DNA of 64,000 bases, from the NCBI GenBank assembly GCA_012295275.1, contig CM022674.1:17489590-17553589 (forward strand). Direction: 5' to 3'. This document shows positions 28,071 through 40,735 of the stretch, piece after piece. The notes under the pieces were generated by a model. It did no database searches, was not told where the DNA came from, and worked only from the letters and a program-made list of their open reading frames with translations. The DNA comes from Chrysomallon squamiferum (lineage: Eukaryota > Mollusca > Gastropoda > Neomphalida > Peltospiridae). The first letter of the stretch is position 1, and every line of letters starts with the position of its first letter. The position numbers and the translations under genes are program-made.

Positions 28071-28714
28071 GGTTGAAGGTAAGTATATACTGTAATACTA
28101 TCTTTATAAGTTATAGAAGATATTAAGGTAAGAATATAACAACTACACAAAAAAACAATCTTCAAAAAAAACAAATACAAGGTATTCAAGTTCAGGTATT
28201 GACTCTTTCTATCACAGGTAAGTGAAAACAATTAAAATAAATAAATTAAATTAAATAATTAAATAGATTCACACAGTGAAAAGGTACTCAATTACAAATT
28301 TGTATCGATACATCATTTGCTTTTTTTTTTTTTCAACGTATATGAAAACAACTTAAAAACAAAATGTCCACAGAAGAAAAAGAAAAAGAAATAAATAAAT
28401 AAGATCTGTTGTTTGTTTTCTGATAACTAAATTGGCTTTTCAAAGCAATGTCATGGCGTTATACATAATATAACCATTTCTCATTGCATTATTTTAGTTC
28501 TAAGTTAAAATGTCCACGTGGAATTACAAAAAAACAAAACCACACACACAAATAAAATCAGAGAAGCTCACGAAACATCTGATGACGTCATACACTAGGG
28601 AGGAAGTTCATAGGTGGAGTTAGTAACACTGTCGTCGATACATACACCCTCTGCCATCCATTGGTTGTGTGTCCATCCTTTGTCTTGTTTGTCAGTCCCT
28701 ACGTCGGCTCCAAA
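28071..28714 (-). other. 5' leader of gypsy element
   Basis: This is the untranslated stretch between the primer-binding site and gag. It is AT-rich with no open frame of note. It probably carries packaging signals, none of which can be recognised. Confidence 0.5.
28695..28712 (-). other. Putative tRNA primer-binding site
   Basis: Two bases inside the 5' LTR, the minus strand reads TGGAGCCGACGTAGGGAC. It begins with TGG, the complement of a tRNA CCA tail, as expected for a retroelement primer site. The tRNA was not identified. Confidence 0.5.
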
Positions 28715-29972
28715 TGTAGCAGTACCAGATTTTTTTTTTTTACGTTTTCCAGAACACAGGAAGTAGAACGTAACAGCTACGGGTGGGTTCAGACCATTTA
28801 TTCGATGTCACACAAAAAATGAAGACAAGGAAAAACACCCTAAGAGAACAATAAAACAACAATAAATATCACATCATAGAGTACATATAGCATCAAGTTA
28901 TAGAATAATTTATGTATATATATAACATTTATATCACAATTTAAGCAAATGTATATCTATAATACTATTCATCTCATCATGAAAATAATGTAAATTGAAT
29001 TATCTTGCTTTAAATCCTGAGTATTTAATGCCAAACTATAAAAGCATTTGATAACATAAAGCAAATACATGTAATAAATACACTTGATTAACATGACAAA
29101 TACAACTAGTCATATACCACAGTTATACATGACAAACTGATATTTGACAAACATAATACATAAAAACTCATACCAGGTAGATGACACCTGGGTGTAAGAA
29201 ACTGGATTCTCCAGTACACTGAACGAGAACAGGACAATCTACAAATCAAATACAAGACATATAAAAGAAACTACCGACAATTACACAATTAACACATCAC
29301 ATATCGCCAACCACGATGCACCAAAACATGTACACACACACATAAAAAATATACATACAAAATACATATACACAATTGACATTTCATTCAGATTGTATGT
29401 TTTCTTTAAGCCAGTTATCTTGAACAAATGTTTATTCAATGTAATTTAATCCATATATCCAATATAAATAATAATTACTTTATATATTCCTAAAGTAATT
29501 AAACAAGTATGTATACAAAACATACATATATTAAATAAAGCAAAATACAGACTAACCTTTCAGATAATATCCACTTTCAAATAATAAATTCAGTTCCACC
29601 TTTAAAAATGAAATCTGGCCTGACAGTATAATCTTAGCAGGAGAAATAAACCTGAACACTTGAGCCAGGTTGTTTATTCCCTGATGGGCTTGGGAGAGGA
29701 GTTTGGAAACAATAGTTAACGCGCAAGGCAAGTAACGTGTGTTAATACAGTGTAAGCTGAATGAAACAATCACCACAATGACAAGTTACCAGCCTATTGT
29801 TTGGCATAACCTGGCTAGGGATAAAATAAAACTTTAGTTACACAATAAGCTGACAGGAGGCAAGCTGTAAATAAAACCTTACATTAATGACCAAGCCTGC
29901 TAAAAAGCAAATATCTGCACATAAAACATTAAATACAAATCCTAACTAAAACAAATACCACATACTTCCACA
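28715..29972 (-). repeat. 5' LTR of gypsy element, ~1.26 kb
   Basis: The inner end (28,715-28,823) is shared with 22,731-22,840. It includes AATAAA on the minus strand (plus-strand tttatt near 28,798), the likely polyadenylation signal. The rest, from 28,824 to about 29,972, is absent from the empty site on the right arm and so belongs to the element. On the minus strand the LTR starts TGTGGAAG and ends GCTACA. No reliable open frame is present. Confidence 0.65.
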
Positions 29973-31399
29973 TATATATACAAAAACAATCTACATCTAT
30001 GTCTATATATAGATAGAAAGATAGAAAAACATAAATATATGTGTATACTAAGAGACAAATAGCTGGGCAGATATATAGACAGTCAGATAGACAGATAGAT
30101 AGATATAGATTTTATTTAATACAGACACACACATACATTTCTTTTTAAAATACATCAACACCAGGTAATTCATTTAATGTACAATTACCCCATTTGCACT
30201 TTAAGCTGAGGTAAAAGTATACACAATTATGTTGTTATGAGTGTGTAACTAATACACTAGATTAAGATAACATTACTGACACTATTAAATTATTATCTGA
30301 ACTTGTTATCTACATATTGAATGTAAACGATTACTCTGTATAGTGAGCACTGTAAGCTACATAATAAGGTGTAAAGAAATATAACTCTGCAGTGAGGTTT
30401 AATGAGAATGTTGTATGATGTACCAAGTGTTATAACATTTATTTGTATAAGTAATTGTGTTACTATGCAAATAGGTTGGTTATGGAGACAACTTAAAATT
30501 CATCATCATTCGATTAGAACATCAGTAATAATAAAACAATTAATTGCTTTATTGTTGTTGTTGTTTGCGTATGTTTGTATTGTTTTTGTTTTTTTTATTT
30601 GTTGTTTTTTTAACTGTTTTATTTTTTTATTTTTTATTATTATTCTTTTTATTTTACTAAAACTTTAAAAATGTTCAAATTAAATGTATTGAAGTTTTCT
30701 TCAAATTGGTGAAATGTGATTAATGGCAGACTTGAAAAGAACTCTGCAAATTACAAAACTACAATAACAATAACAACAACACCAAGAGCATAAATTATCA
30801 TTTTAGTTATATGTGATGAGTTGTTCAGCTATTATTCAAGTATTTCATTTAGAAAATATTTTTCTACAAATGTGCTCCAAGATATTGAAAGTTATGTGTT
30901 CATGTCCTGTCTAGAAGATATCTTTTTTCTTTTCTTTTCTTTCTTTTCTTTTCTCTTTATGTTTGCTGGAGGAGGACATTTTTTATTTTTTGTTGGTTTT
31001 CTCTAGTAGCAGTAGTAATAGAAGTGGTAGTATATTTATTATGATTATTATTATTATAATTATTATTATAATTATTATTATAATTATTATTATTAGTAGT
31101 ATTATTATTACAATACATTTACCTGAATTATTGACATTCAAAAAGCCATTTGGACAACAGCAGAGGTGATGAAGTTCTGCTGTCTATAAACAAACAAATA
31201 AATATATTTTAAAAATGCATCCAGTAAAATAATAAATGAAAAAAATAATGAATACAGCAACAAAGCATGAAGAAATGGACACAAAATTAATTATTATATT
31301 TTGAACAAAGCTTGCATGTGAAGCAACAAAATTGGAGAAGAAGAAAAAATGTCTTTTAGTATATACTATCTAATGAATGCACATTTTAAAAATCCCATG

Positions 31400-31773
31400 T
31401 TTTAAAATTACTAACCTTTCAAAGAGTGCCAAAAATTCCTTTTTTCAAATTCCAAAATTTACAATTATTATTTTTGATTTTTAATATTAACACTGGACCT
31501 ATTTTTAAAATACTTTATATGAAGTTCCCAAATTTTACATTTAAAATTACATACCACATTTCCAACACCAGAATCTTCAATACTTTTAAACAAACCATCA
31601 TCAGGCTCTTTTCTCGTTGCATCACAAATTAACTTAATTGTTTTCCTTTGTTGCACTGATCTAAAAAAAAAAAAGAAAAAAAGTTGTTTAAATAAATATG
31701 TAAATAAATTAATGTTATTCTTTTTATTTACATCAAAGTCATTTTTGTTTAAATGTTACTTTTGGTGCTTGTG

Positions 31774-31819
<46 letters not shown>

Positions 31820-33300
31820 TGTTACCAATGTTTATAAATATTAAATTTTGTAAATTATATACCATGAAAATAAAAGTATGTTGTTATGCTTATAAATATA
31901 AGACCAGTATCTATCGAATGCAATAAAAAATTTTTTTATATATATTTATAAATCAAATATGTACACATTAAAAATTAATTCTTATTATTTAAAAATGATA
32001 TCTGCAAGTATTTATATACATTAAAAGCAAATTCTTTTTATTTACAAATATTAAATTTGCATATATAGCAATCTGAAAGACCATAAATTCAAATATTCAC
32101 AAATATAAGATCTTTTTTACCTCTATATTCAGTAAAAATAAATTATAATAATTTATTTATTAATATAGTGAATAAATATTTGTTAATTCAATAATATTTG
32201 TTAACTGAAACATTATTTTGTTTAGAAATATGAAATTCACATCTACATATATCAAGCAAAAACAAATTTCAATATTTGTTAACATGAAATATGTACAGAT
32301 CTGTATGCAACAAAAATAATTAATTTTCCAATATTTTAAAATTACTACCCAAACAAAGAGTGCCAAAAATGCCTGTTTTCAAATTCCAAAATTTACAATT
32401 ATTATTTTTGATTTTTAATATTAACACTGGACCTATTTCTAAAATACTTTATATCAAGTTCCCAAATTTTACATTTAAAATTACATACCACATTTCCAAC
32501 ACCAGAATATTCAATAATTTTAAACAAACCATCATCAGGTTCTTTTCTCGTTGCATCACAAATTAACTTAATTATTGTTTTCCTTTGTTGCACTGAAAAA
32601 AATAAAAAATAAATAAATTGTTTAAATAAATATATAAATAAATTAATGTTATTCTTTTTATTTACATCAAAGTCATTTTGTTTAAATGTTACTTTTGATA
32701 CTTGTGTTTTTTGTGTGTGTGTGTGTGTGTGTGTGAGTGTCACCAATGTTTATAAATATTAAATTTTGTAAATTATATACCATGAAAATAAAAGTATGTT
32801 GTTATGCTTATAAATATAAGACCAGTATCTATCGAATGCAATAAAAATGTTTTTTATATATATTTATAAATCAAATATGTACACATTAAAAATTAATTCT
32901 TATTATTTAAAAATGATATCTGCAAGTATTTATATACATTAAAAGCAAATTTTTTTTATTTACAATTATTAAATTTGCATATATAGCAATCTGAAAGACC
33001 ATAAATTCAAATATTCACAAATATAAGATCTTTTTTACCTCTTATTCAGTAAAAATAAATTCTAATAATTTATTTATTAATATAGTGAATAAATATTTGT
33101 TAATTCAATAATGTTTGTTAACTGAAACATTATTTTGTTTAGAAATATGAAATTTACATCCACATATATCAAGCAAAAACAAATTTCAATATTTGTTAAC
33201 ATGAAATATGTACAGATCTGTATGCAACAAAAATAATTAATTTTGATTACAAATACTGAATTGTTAATAAAATTCATAATTTTATTTTTGTTTTTACTAT
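31400..33300 (-). repeat. Tandem duplication of ~0.93 kb carrying one receptor exon
   Basis: About 31,410-32,340 and 32,340-33,270 are near-identical, starting from aaagagtgccaaaaat and including the GT microsatellite and the bases up to the T-rich flank. The unit contains the exon encoding QRKTIIKLICDATRKEPDDG. The right arm has only one copy (46,790-46,898). In the left-arm copy at 32.5 kb the acceptor is TTTTTTCAG|TGCAAC. It has lost the bases ATCA, so it joins out of frame, and it also reads IEYSG instead of IEDSG. The 31.56-kb copy keeps TTTAG|ATCAG and the correct phase. The duplication is therefore probably private to the left copy, with one decayed exon. Confidence 0.85.
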
Positions 33301-34370
33301 CATGAACAGAAAATGTGAATGTAGCTATATTCAGTAAAAACAAATACATTTTTCATTGAACATAATAATGAAGTTTGTACATGCTTATGAATCTAGTGAA
33401 AATAAATTCAAATATTTATCTACATGCAATCTGCATGTACCTATCAGCATTAAAAATAAATTTGTTTATTTAAAAATTTCAGATCTTAGCTACCTGTAAT
33501 CTTCAAAACAAATTTATATAAATATATCACTTAAAATTTTAACATACCTTCAATAAAACCATGTTCTTTTATTTGTAATTTATTTACTGTTGTTACTGTT
33601 GCTGTTGTTGTTCCTGCTGTTATTGTTGTTGTTGCATTTGTTGTTGTTGCTCTTCTTCTTCTTCTTCTTCTTATTATTATTATTACTAAAGTAGCAGTAA
33701 TAGCATGATTATTATTTCTTATTTTTTAATCATCATCATCATCATTACTGATCTTATTATAATTTCTAAATGTAACTGTACATACATGAATTAAAAACAA
33801 AGTCTTATATCGTAAAACCTAAAATGAAATTCAGGAAATATTGCTGTAATTTCCAATTACTAAATTCAAATAATGATCCACTGATAAATATGAAGTGTGT
33901 AAGTACTTGTCTCCAGTAAAGACCAGTGCTGAGTTGGTGTGGTTGCTGATATCTCGAATGACTCGGAACTTGGCGTAGTTCTGCAAACCAAGAGTAAAAT
34001 ATTGTTTCTGTTCTTTGATGTTGAACTTACATACCTGATAAAAAATATATTAGAAAAAAAATGAAAAAGGGATGGAACATTTTGTAGCTGACAGTTAAAC
34101 ATTAATTAATAATTATAGAAACAGAGAGCAAAAATGTGAGTAAGTGAAAGACAGACAGTGAAAGGGAGAAAGAAAGAAAGGTATAAACAGGCAAAAAGAA
34201 ATACTGATGAAGAATGAGAGACACAAAAAATGAAAGAGATATAGAAATAGAGTGATAGAGAATAAGAGACAGTGAGAGAGACAGAGAGAAAATGAGATAG
34301 AGTAATATATGGGGTAGCAAATGATAGAGAAAGAGAGAAATAATAGAGATGAAAACAAAAAGTGAGTTGT

Positions 34371-34374
<4 letters not shown>

Positions 34375-34429
<55 letters not shown>

Positions 34430-34691
34430 TGATTTGGATTTATTATGTCTAAATGTCTAAATGTACATGTTTAAATATATTTATGAATGTGTATGTATGT
34501 GAAATGGACATACGTCAGTTAATGGGATCCATGTTAATGTAATATAAGTAAACAACACATTTTTTTCACTGCAACTAAATAACATCCATACCCTTGCACA
34601 ATGTCAGTGTTGACTTGAGACATGTTGAGTGATAAAAACGGGTTAAAAGTACAGTTGTAAGACTTCCCTGTAAATAAATAAATAAACAAAT

Positions 34692-34766
<75 letters not shown>
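34375..34766. repeat. Two (GA)n microsatellites in intron 2 of the left kinase copy
   Basis: 34,375-34,427 and 34,692-34,766 are pure GA runs that flank exon 2 (34,570-34,667). The right arm ends, at the gap, close to where the first of these runs would start. A pure GA run is a plausible cause of the assembly break. Confidence 0.9.
34570..34667 (-). CDS. Exon 2 of MRH-like receptor kinase
   Basis: A good acceptor (TATTTATTTACAG) precedes 98 bases that read SYNCTFNPFLSL then GYGCYLVA, with two N-glycosylation sites (NCT, NMS). The donor CA|GTGAAA leaves phase 0, and the next exon begins VCKFN. This gives GC....AVC, the spacing expected in MRH/Atg27-type domains, where NPC and AVCQ motifs precede a Y.LG motif. 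A second possible donor (AAGG|GTATGG) gives the wrong phase. This exon has no counterpart on the right arm because that arm is cut at the gap. Confidence 0.55.
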
Positions 34767-35684
34767 AAGTCTGTAGGTCATTTCATAATAAATAAAACAA
34801 TATTAAGAAATAGAGCTACACAAAATACATTGAAGATATTTTCTCACAGTTACTTGATAAATAATCTTCAACACATTTTTATTTTTTTTTATATATATGT
34901 ATATATATATATATATATACCTTTCTTTTTATTTCTTTTTTTCTTTTTTTTTTTAAATTTGAAATGTTTGAGTGGTTACCAAAACTATAATACCTTGACA
35001 GGTCATGGTAAAGAAAAGAATTGGTCAAGTTGGAAATATGAAACATAATAACCACAATAAACAACAACAAAAATTGAAATTATAAATAGTAAAATCCTAT
35101 TTTATTATCTGATGTTAAAACCACAATATTGCTGAGAATGATAATGTTGATGAGGTAGATAATAATTATGATGATTATCTTGATGACAATAATAATGCTG
35201 CTGCTGCTGATGATGATATAATAAGAGACGATGGTGCAGATGATAATCCATAGTTTAATGTTACCAGTGATAGCAGTGTTGGTAGTCAAAGTAATAATGT
35301 TCTTGAGGTTGTGGTTTAACAGTACATGGTAAAGTTAGTGTTTGTGTTAGTGGTTTTGACTGTAAGACCAGTTACAAAACAGTTTTGAAGAATAAGCATA
35401 TTCAGTTTTAAATAATATGTCAGAATACAAATTAATAATTTCAGTCAAAATTCATTTTAATTTTGTTATGATTTATTTATTTAGCTATTTTTTTTTTCTT
35501 TTTCATATTTTTTTTTAAAATGCACGTATTTATTTATTCAATTTATTTAAAGGAAATAATCCTCTTTTTATTACTTACAAAAAGAACGAGTGTAGTTAAG
35601 TTAATTTTGATGTATTTGCATAACAAAAATAAGAAGCAGCATTTATAAAAATTCATATATATTACAAAAATCTGCATGCATTAC

Positions 35685-35860
35685 CTCGGCAAGCCATCAC
35701 TGCGTTGAAAACTTTTCAAATAAATTATGTCTCTTGTGCTTATAACCAGTTTACATGAGCCTATTTGTATAAACGGGACAGCTACATAGTCATTAGAAAC
35801 GGCAGATTCGGGAGAATTAATCAGCATAAAGACGACAAAACTAATGATTAATGAACTCAT
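35685..35860 (-). CDS. Exon 1 of MRH-like receptor kinase: signal peptide and start of ectodomain
   Basis: The ATG at 35,860 starts a typical secretion signal (MSSLIISFVVFMLINSPESA), followed by ectodomain sequence with GSCKLV and IIYLKSF. An in-frame ATG at 35,938 would add 26 residues ahead of the signal, so the inner ATG is preferred. The exon could end at CCGAG|GTAATG (35,685), which gives the wrong phase for the next exon. An upstream donor, CGCA|GTGATG (35,701), gives the right phase. Only the left arm shows this exon. On the right arm it would fall in or beyond the N gap. An inverted CCAAT box and a CACGCCC-type box lie at 36,050-36,070, just upstream on the minus strand, and may belong to the promoter. 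Confidence 0.6.
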
Positions 35861-35939
35861 CGCATTTCTTCTCACATACGAGAGTTCCGATAACAACCAC
35901 CGATCGGAAACTGCTGGTGTGATGTCACTGTTCAACATT

Positions 35940-36467
35940 TACTAAAATCGGGTCATATGCTGAATTAGGTCAGGTCGTCTTGTCAATAATTACGCTTCTT
36001 GAAATTCATTGGTTAACGTATTTTTAAAAATGACCGGCCGAATCTGCAATAAACCACGCCCAATATCATTGTTATTTTAAATACGTGCTCTTAATCCTTG
36101 GCTAGAAGCAAGTGTAAATATTTCAAATAGGATTAAAGATATTTTGTACTGATTAACTGTAGTTATGTAATTTAAAGAGACAGCAGCACTCAAAAATTAA
36201 GCTAAATGTTTTTCTTTGGTTCTTTTTTCAAATTTCATGCGGATGGTTGATAAAGGGAAGCAACCAGTAAAGTGTATATAATGAAAGCTGTTGCTGTTAA
36301 ATCCCTTTGACATACGGATTGCGCTGGCAGTATTATAATTTTATATTTTTCTTTATCATTTTTCTTTCTTTTTTTGTTAGTTTAGTTAACAGATTGGTAT
36401 TATATTTATTAGTTTTTTTTTTTTTTTTTTCTTCTTTGTTTTATGTTTTATTTGAGGTGGTGATTAT

Positions 36468-36528
<61 letters not shown>

Positions 36529-37000
36529 CTTTGTCATATAAAAAGATGAAACGAATATTACGAAGAAGGAAAAGAAGAAATAGCATTTAAAATGATCAGC
36601 TTGTCATTAGGCCTCTACATTTCTTTTTATTTTATTTTATTTTATTTTCATTGTATAGTTTTATTTTAATGTAGTTATGTCTGAAAATACAAGTTTTCTC
36701 ATTAAGAAATATCCAAACACATTTGAAACAGTAATAACCCCAAGCACAGCGAGAGGGAACGATCACCCAATCTTCAGCACGATACACTCTTAATTTTCAG
36801 ATGTCATTATAGTTTCCATAGATCACGTGACCAAGGACAGCGACACGTGTTTAAAGTGGCCTGTTCATAGTGTTTTTCAGTAATGGACATGTAGATCGAT
36901 TGGTATTAACTCCAGATGCTTTCCGCAATAAATATTAAAATCCAGTTTAATACGTCCACAGCTGTTGGTGCGACATTAGAGCAAAAACAAAAGCGCTAAA
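35940..37000. other. Upstream region of left kinase copy, no gene seen
   Basis: The region includes a short GC-richer stretch (35,980-36,075) upstream of exon 1 that may be promoter, and a T-rich stretch with (GT)n at 36,469-36,524. An E-box-like CACGTGACC lies at 36,823-36,831. No coding sequence was recognised. Confidence 0.5.
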
Positions 37001-38050
37001 TTCATTTGTTTGTTTATTTTCTGTTTGTTGTTTGTTTTTGTTTTTATTTGTGTTTTTTGGTTTTTTCGAGTTGTCTTTTTTGTTTTGTTTTGTTATTTAT
37101 TTCCCTTTTTAATTAATTTATTTATTTTTTGTCTTTTTTGTATTTCTTTTTTGTATTTCTCTTTTTTTTTTTTTGTGTGTCTAGAATGACAGTGTATTAT
37201 TCATGGACAGACGATATGACAGGAAGATACTGAATATCAGAAAGATTTCTAGCTACAAACAACACCAGGAAATATAGAAATTACAATGAAACCTTTTTTC
37301 GAATGAAAGTTCATCTACATGTTACTAAAAATGTGTAAACACTGAGTGAAGCCCAACAACATATTAGTTCCAGAAGCGAGATATCTAAGTGAAGCGTGCA
37401 TACAACCCATTCTTAAACTGACACCCTGCAGTCTTCACTAACTGCTAAATTCAATGTTCTGTCTATTTATTGATGCTACAAATGATATTTTGGCCTTCTG
37501 TTCCTTTCAAATATTTAATAATCAAAAATGAACTAAACCAAACACGTTTATTTAAATAAGTTATGTTACTGAAACAATTACATTTATTATATTAATGTTG
37601 GTATTTCCCTGTTTATAAATAGCAAGAAACTTAACTCTGGATGAACTTATCTGCAACGGCTCAGTGTGTAAACCAATGTATTTGATACATTGAGTTTGTA
37701 GAAAGAGAGAGAATGTATTCCCTAGCGAAATTCTCTGCTTAAGTATGTTGTGTTTGTGTCTGTTATTATATGTTTATACCTAGTGTCTGTATAATTAATG
37801 TATGTATAATACTGTTATAATGTTTGAATGTAACTGCGTGTCTTTGTATCTGCATTTGTTTGTGCATTCCTGATCCACGACAGTTCACAACAATATATGC
37901 AACATAACAATACATGACTTATCAACCCTCACAGTCTCTTAAATAGCGTTATGAGCGTAGGAGTGTATGTATGTGTGTATGTATATGTATGTGTATGTGT
38001 TTTTTTGTGTGTGTGGGTGTGTGTATGGTAAACATATATATATATGTAGA
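37000..38050. repeat. Segment repeated in inverted orientation at 60.6-61.8 kb
   Basis: The stretch from ttttttcgagttgtctttt to about ggtaaacatatatatat matches the reverse complement of about 60,604-61,800. Anchors are tctaga-ctattcatggacagacgatatgacagg at 37,185-37,220 (complement at about 61,575-61,612) and gtgaagcgtgcatacaacccattc at about 37,392. It contains no recognisable gene. It is a separate inverted pair from the large duplication and its position relative to the kinase gene differs between the two sides. Confidence 0.88.
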
Positions 38051-38388
38051 TTACAGCCAATATGTGAACGAAGTCATCTGGTCTAATGCCTGAAATGTTT
38101 AGGTTTAGCCTAACTCACATTTGGCCTAATGTCTAAGATTTCCAGTAAATAGGCCAAACGACTGAAATAGACCTCAAATAATTAGGGAAAATGACTGAAT
38201 GAAAAAGAATGACTTACAATTGGATGAAGAGATGTATTTCGTAACTCATATAGTAGTGTTCTATTTATTACAGCAGTTCAAACGTTTGTTCTCGAAACAT
38301 ACACGTTTTGTTTCACACCTCTTTTTTCCTCTATAGTTGCATTTCATAATCCCTTGTCCTCCTGCGTAACTCCTTTGACACTGCTGCT

Positions 38389-38938
38389 CTAAAAGCATTT
38401 TGACACATCATACAACAAAAGCAGTCTCTGGGAACACACATCAAACTGGTTCCTGGTAGACTGTTCATTGTCATCAGTATCTACAATCACACACAGCAGC
38501 CTCCTGGGGTCACCACGGCCCCTGTCCACAGCTGGAACAGGCACTGCCACGTTGTCTCTCTCTCCTTCTTCTCCGGCAGACAACACAACGCGACTGCGTT
38601 TGATCATCTGCTCGTCTTGCTGAAACTGTTCGTCTTCGCCGAACTTTCACTTGGCGCTGACGTCGACACAGGAACTCTACTTTCGGCGTCAACTCGTCAT
38701 CCTCGGAGTGGGACCGCAGCTGATCAGACCTGACGTCTTCATCTGTTTGGCGTTTCTTGCTCAGTTTCTGCACGTCTGCGCACTGAAGAATTTCAAACGT
38801 GGACATGACGTAGTAAGTACTCGTGGTGTGTTTTTCCTGTGGTCAACAGAGATCTTCTTTAGCTGGTCCATAATCAAGAAGTGCTCTTCCTTTGGAATGT
38901 ACACTCGCTTGCATAATTCATACTTCGTAATCAATCTC
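38389..38938 (-). pseudogene. KRBA2-like transposon-derived protein remnant, frameshifted
   Basis: This is a GC-richer minus-strand coding island. The 5' part reads KYELCKRVYIPKEEHFLIMD in one frame. After a frameshift near 38,820 it continues STYYVMSTFEILQCADVQKL, which resembles the N-terminal YyllkrYdilqvggveKL region of KRBA2-like proteins. After a second frame change near 38,640 it gives DEQMIKRSRVVL, RDNVAVPVPAVDRGRGDP and TRNQFDVC, matching their C-terminal 'GDNV.VPVP.VDRGR.DPRN' domain. The stop is at 38,389. The integrase core expected between these parts is missing. The family match is from memory of the motif, so it is moderate evidence. It is probably a dead transposon copy. Confidence 0.5.
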
Positions 38939-39033
38939 TCTTAAAGAGGACTTCCAAAAGAACATCCATGGTGGAAAAATCAGTGATCTGAATGCAATCA
39001 GGAACTACTGCATTTTATACCACCTATTAACAC

Positions 39034-39035
<2 letters not shown>

Positions 39036-39073
<38 letters not shown>
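39036..39073. repeat. (GT)n microsatellite
   Basis: A GT run followed by GCGC and a short TA run. It lies in otherwise unannotated sequence between the KRBA2-like remnant and the FREP-like gene. Confidence 0.9.
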
Positions 39074-39080
<7 letters not shown>

Positions 39081-39099
39081 ATATATATATATATAAACA

Positions 39100-40735
39100 C
39101 AAACACACGCATCCATATGCATGTATACCTACTTACAATACATACATACATAGTTATATGTATTATTTTTAATCACCGTTACAAACATCCTAAGGGATTA
39201 AGAAAAACATCTTTGTTTTGTTTTCAAAGATAAAACGTTATTTAAAATATTAGCCAAAGTCGTCAAGTTACAATCCATCCAATCTAACAACAGACATATG
39301 ATTAATAAAAATACCTAACTGCATTAATACATAATGATATGAGCCGCCTCCAATTAATGGGTATGCGCCGATTAAGGACCGCTGTAGACAAAAGATGTCT
39401 TATCCTGAGTAAATTGTCCAGACTTCTGCGACGGACACGCCCGCTGACCTGTCAGAAAGCGAGCCCGTCGCAGACGTGCTTCACAACAGCTTGCTCTGAT
39501 TAGCACGTTAATTTTTTCCATTTCCAGTGTCCAGTTACAACGCACTTGGCTGTCCAGCACTAAACACTTCGGAACTCGGCTCATCTCACTTTCATTTTTA
39601 TATTTAGACTGGACCCCATTGCTCCAAGACTGCATTCCCCAAAGTACTTATATAGCAAAATATCCACGGTTAAAATCACCAAAGACAAAAATAAACACGG
39701 TTATAATATTCATGTATTTTTGCATAAACCAGATTTTGTGTTTATAATCAACCTTTTATATGTGTGTGTGTGTTTGTATTTATCATTATTAGTTGTATTA
39801 GCAGTAGTAGTAGTAGTAGTTGTAGTAGTAGTAGTCGTAGTCGTAGTCGTAGTATTATTATTATTAGTAGTAATTTTATTATTATTTGATTGTTTCTTTT
39901 ATTTATATTTATTTATAATCATGTTGACGCATATATATATTGATATAAATAAATTAATAAATAAATAAAACAGGCAAAAATTGAAATAAATAATTCAACA
40001 AATAATCAAATGACCACACAAACAAACAAACTGAAATAAAGAATGAAAATGTTTTCCTTTTATTACAGAGATAACACGAATTATTTTCAAATCTACAGTC
40101 AACACTGGTAGAAGTTTCAGGAATTTTTCCTCCACAAAATACATTTTTATATCAGCAGTGAGGATCATTTTACAAACTATTTTATACAGAACAACACATA
40201 CTATAATTTTTATATAAAGTCAGCACTAACAAACACGAATGTGATAAAGACAAACTCGATAAAGCTGGGATCGATCCTTATAATCTACCGGTATCAGGAG
40301 AACGTTTCAAATACCAGTAATAGTTCTCGTTTTTATATTATCATAAATTTATCTTTATCCAGAACACGAGCTAAAATAAAATAATTCAGCAACATTTGCT
40401 TACATAAATTTAAATTTAACAACTCTTTCCAAAGAAAACAATTATAAAACTAAATTTAACAAGTTTTATAAATTTACATTTAGCAATTGTTGCAAAATTA
40501 TATGAAATAAATGCTAAAACAAATAAACAATTCAGATATTTTCTTTCTGGTTTATTTATTTATTTATTTTTTAAATGGCATTGTTTTCAGTATTTTGATT
40601 AAACAAAACATTCCTGTAAATTGGAATAGTGTTTCGTTTTTTATTTTTATTTCATTTCTCAAGTTAATAATTTAGGCTAGCACTATTGTCTCGTTTCAAC
40701 TAATAAAACTGTTTTAATTAAAAAAAGACGACTGT
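39100..40735. other. Intergenic stretch, no gene supported
   Basis: It contains a GC-richer block (39,340-39,650) with an 87-codon minus-strand frame of no recognisable family, and (GTA)n at 39,801-39,870. A 37-base stretch at 39,166-39,202 (tttttaatcaccgttacaaa...) is repeated exactly at 44,728-44,764. Nothing else is clear. Confidence 0.5.

Larger units (their letters stand above)
22731..29972 (-). mobile_element. Ty3/gypsy LTR retrotransposon, one intact and one truncated LTR
   Basis: The element lies in the intron between the CCCPNG exon and the membrane exon of the left kinase copy, in the same orientation. The right arm has an uninterrupted intron at 47,332-49,816, so that arm serves as the empty site. 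From 5' to 3' on the minus strand it has: an LTR (28,715-29,972, TG...CA), a primer-binding site, a leader, gag, pol (protease, RT, RNase H, integrase) and a short 3' LTR remnant. The outer 5' boundary is placed at ...TTCCACA from the TG/CA rule. The target duplication cannot be fixed because the insertion is in TA repeats. The element is not autonomous as it stands: it has an integrase frameshift and a truncated 3' LTR. Confidence 0.9.

Noticed and set aside
34570-34592. Donor AAGG|GTATGG as the end of receptor exon 2
   Set aside because: It gives phase 2, which puts the next exon in a frame that meets a stop in the following exon. The donor 22 bases further on keeps the frame and restores the GC...AVC motif.
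39372-39635. 87-residue minus-strand frame in a GC-richer patch
   Set aside because: No recognisable motif, no clear splice context and no second copy. GC content alone can open such a frame.
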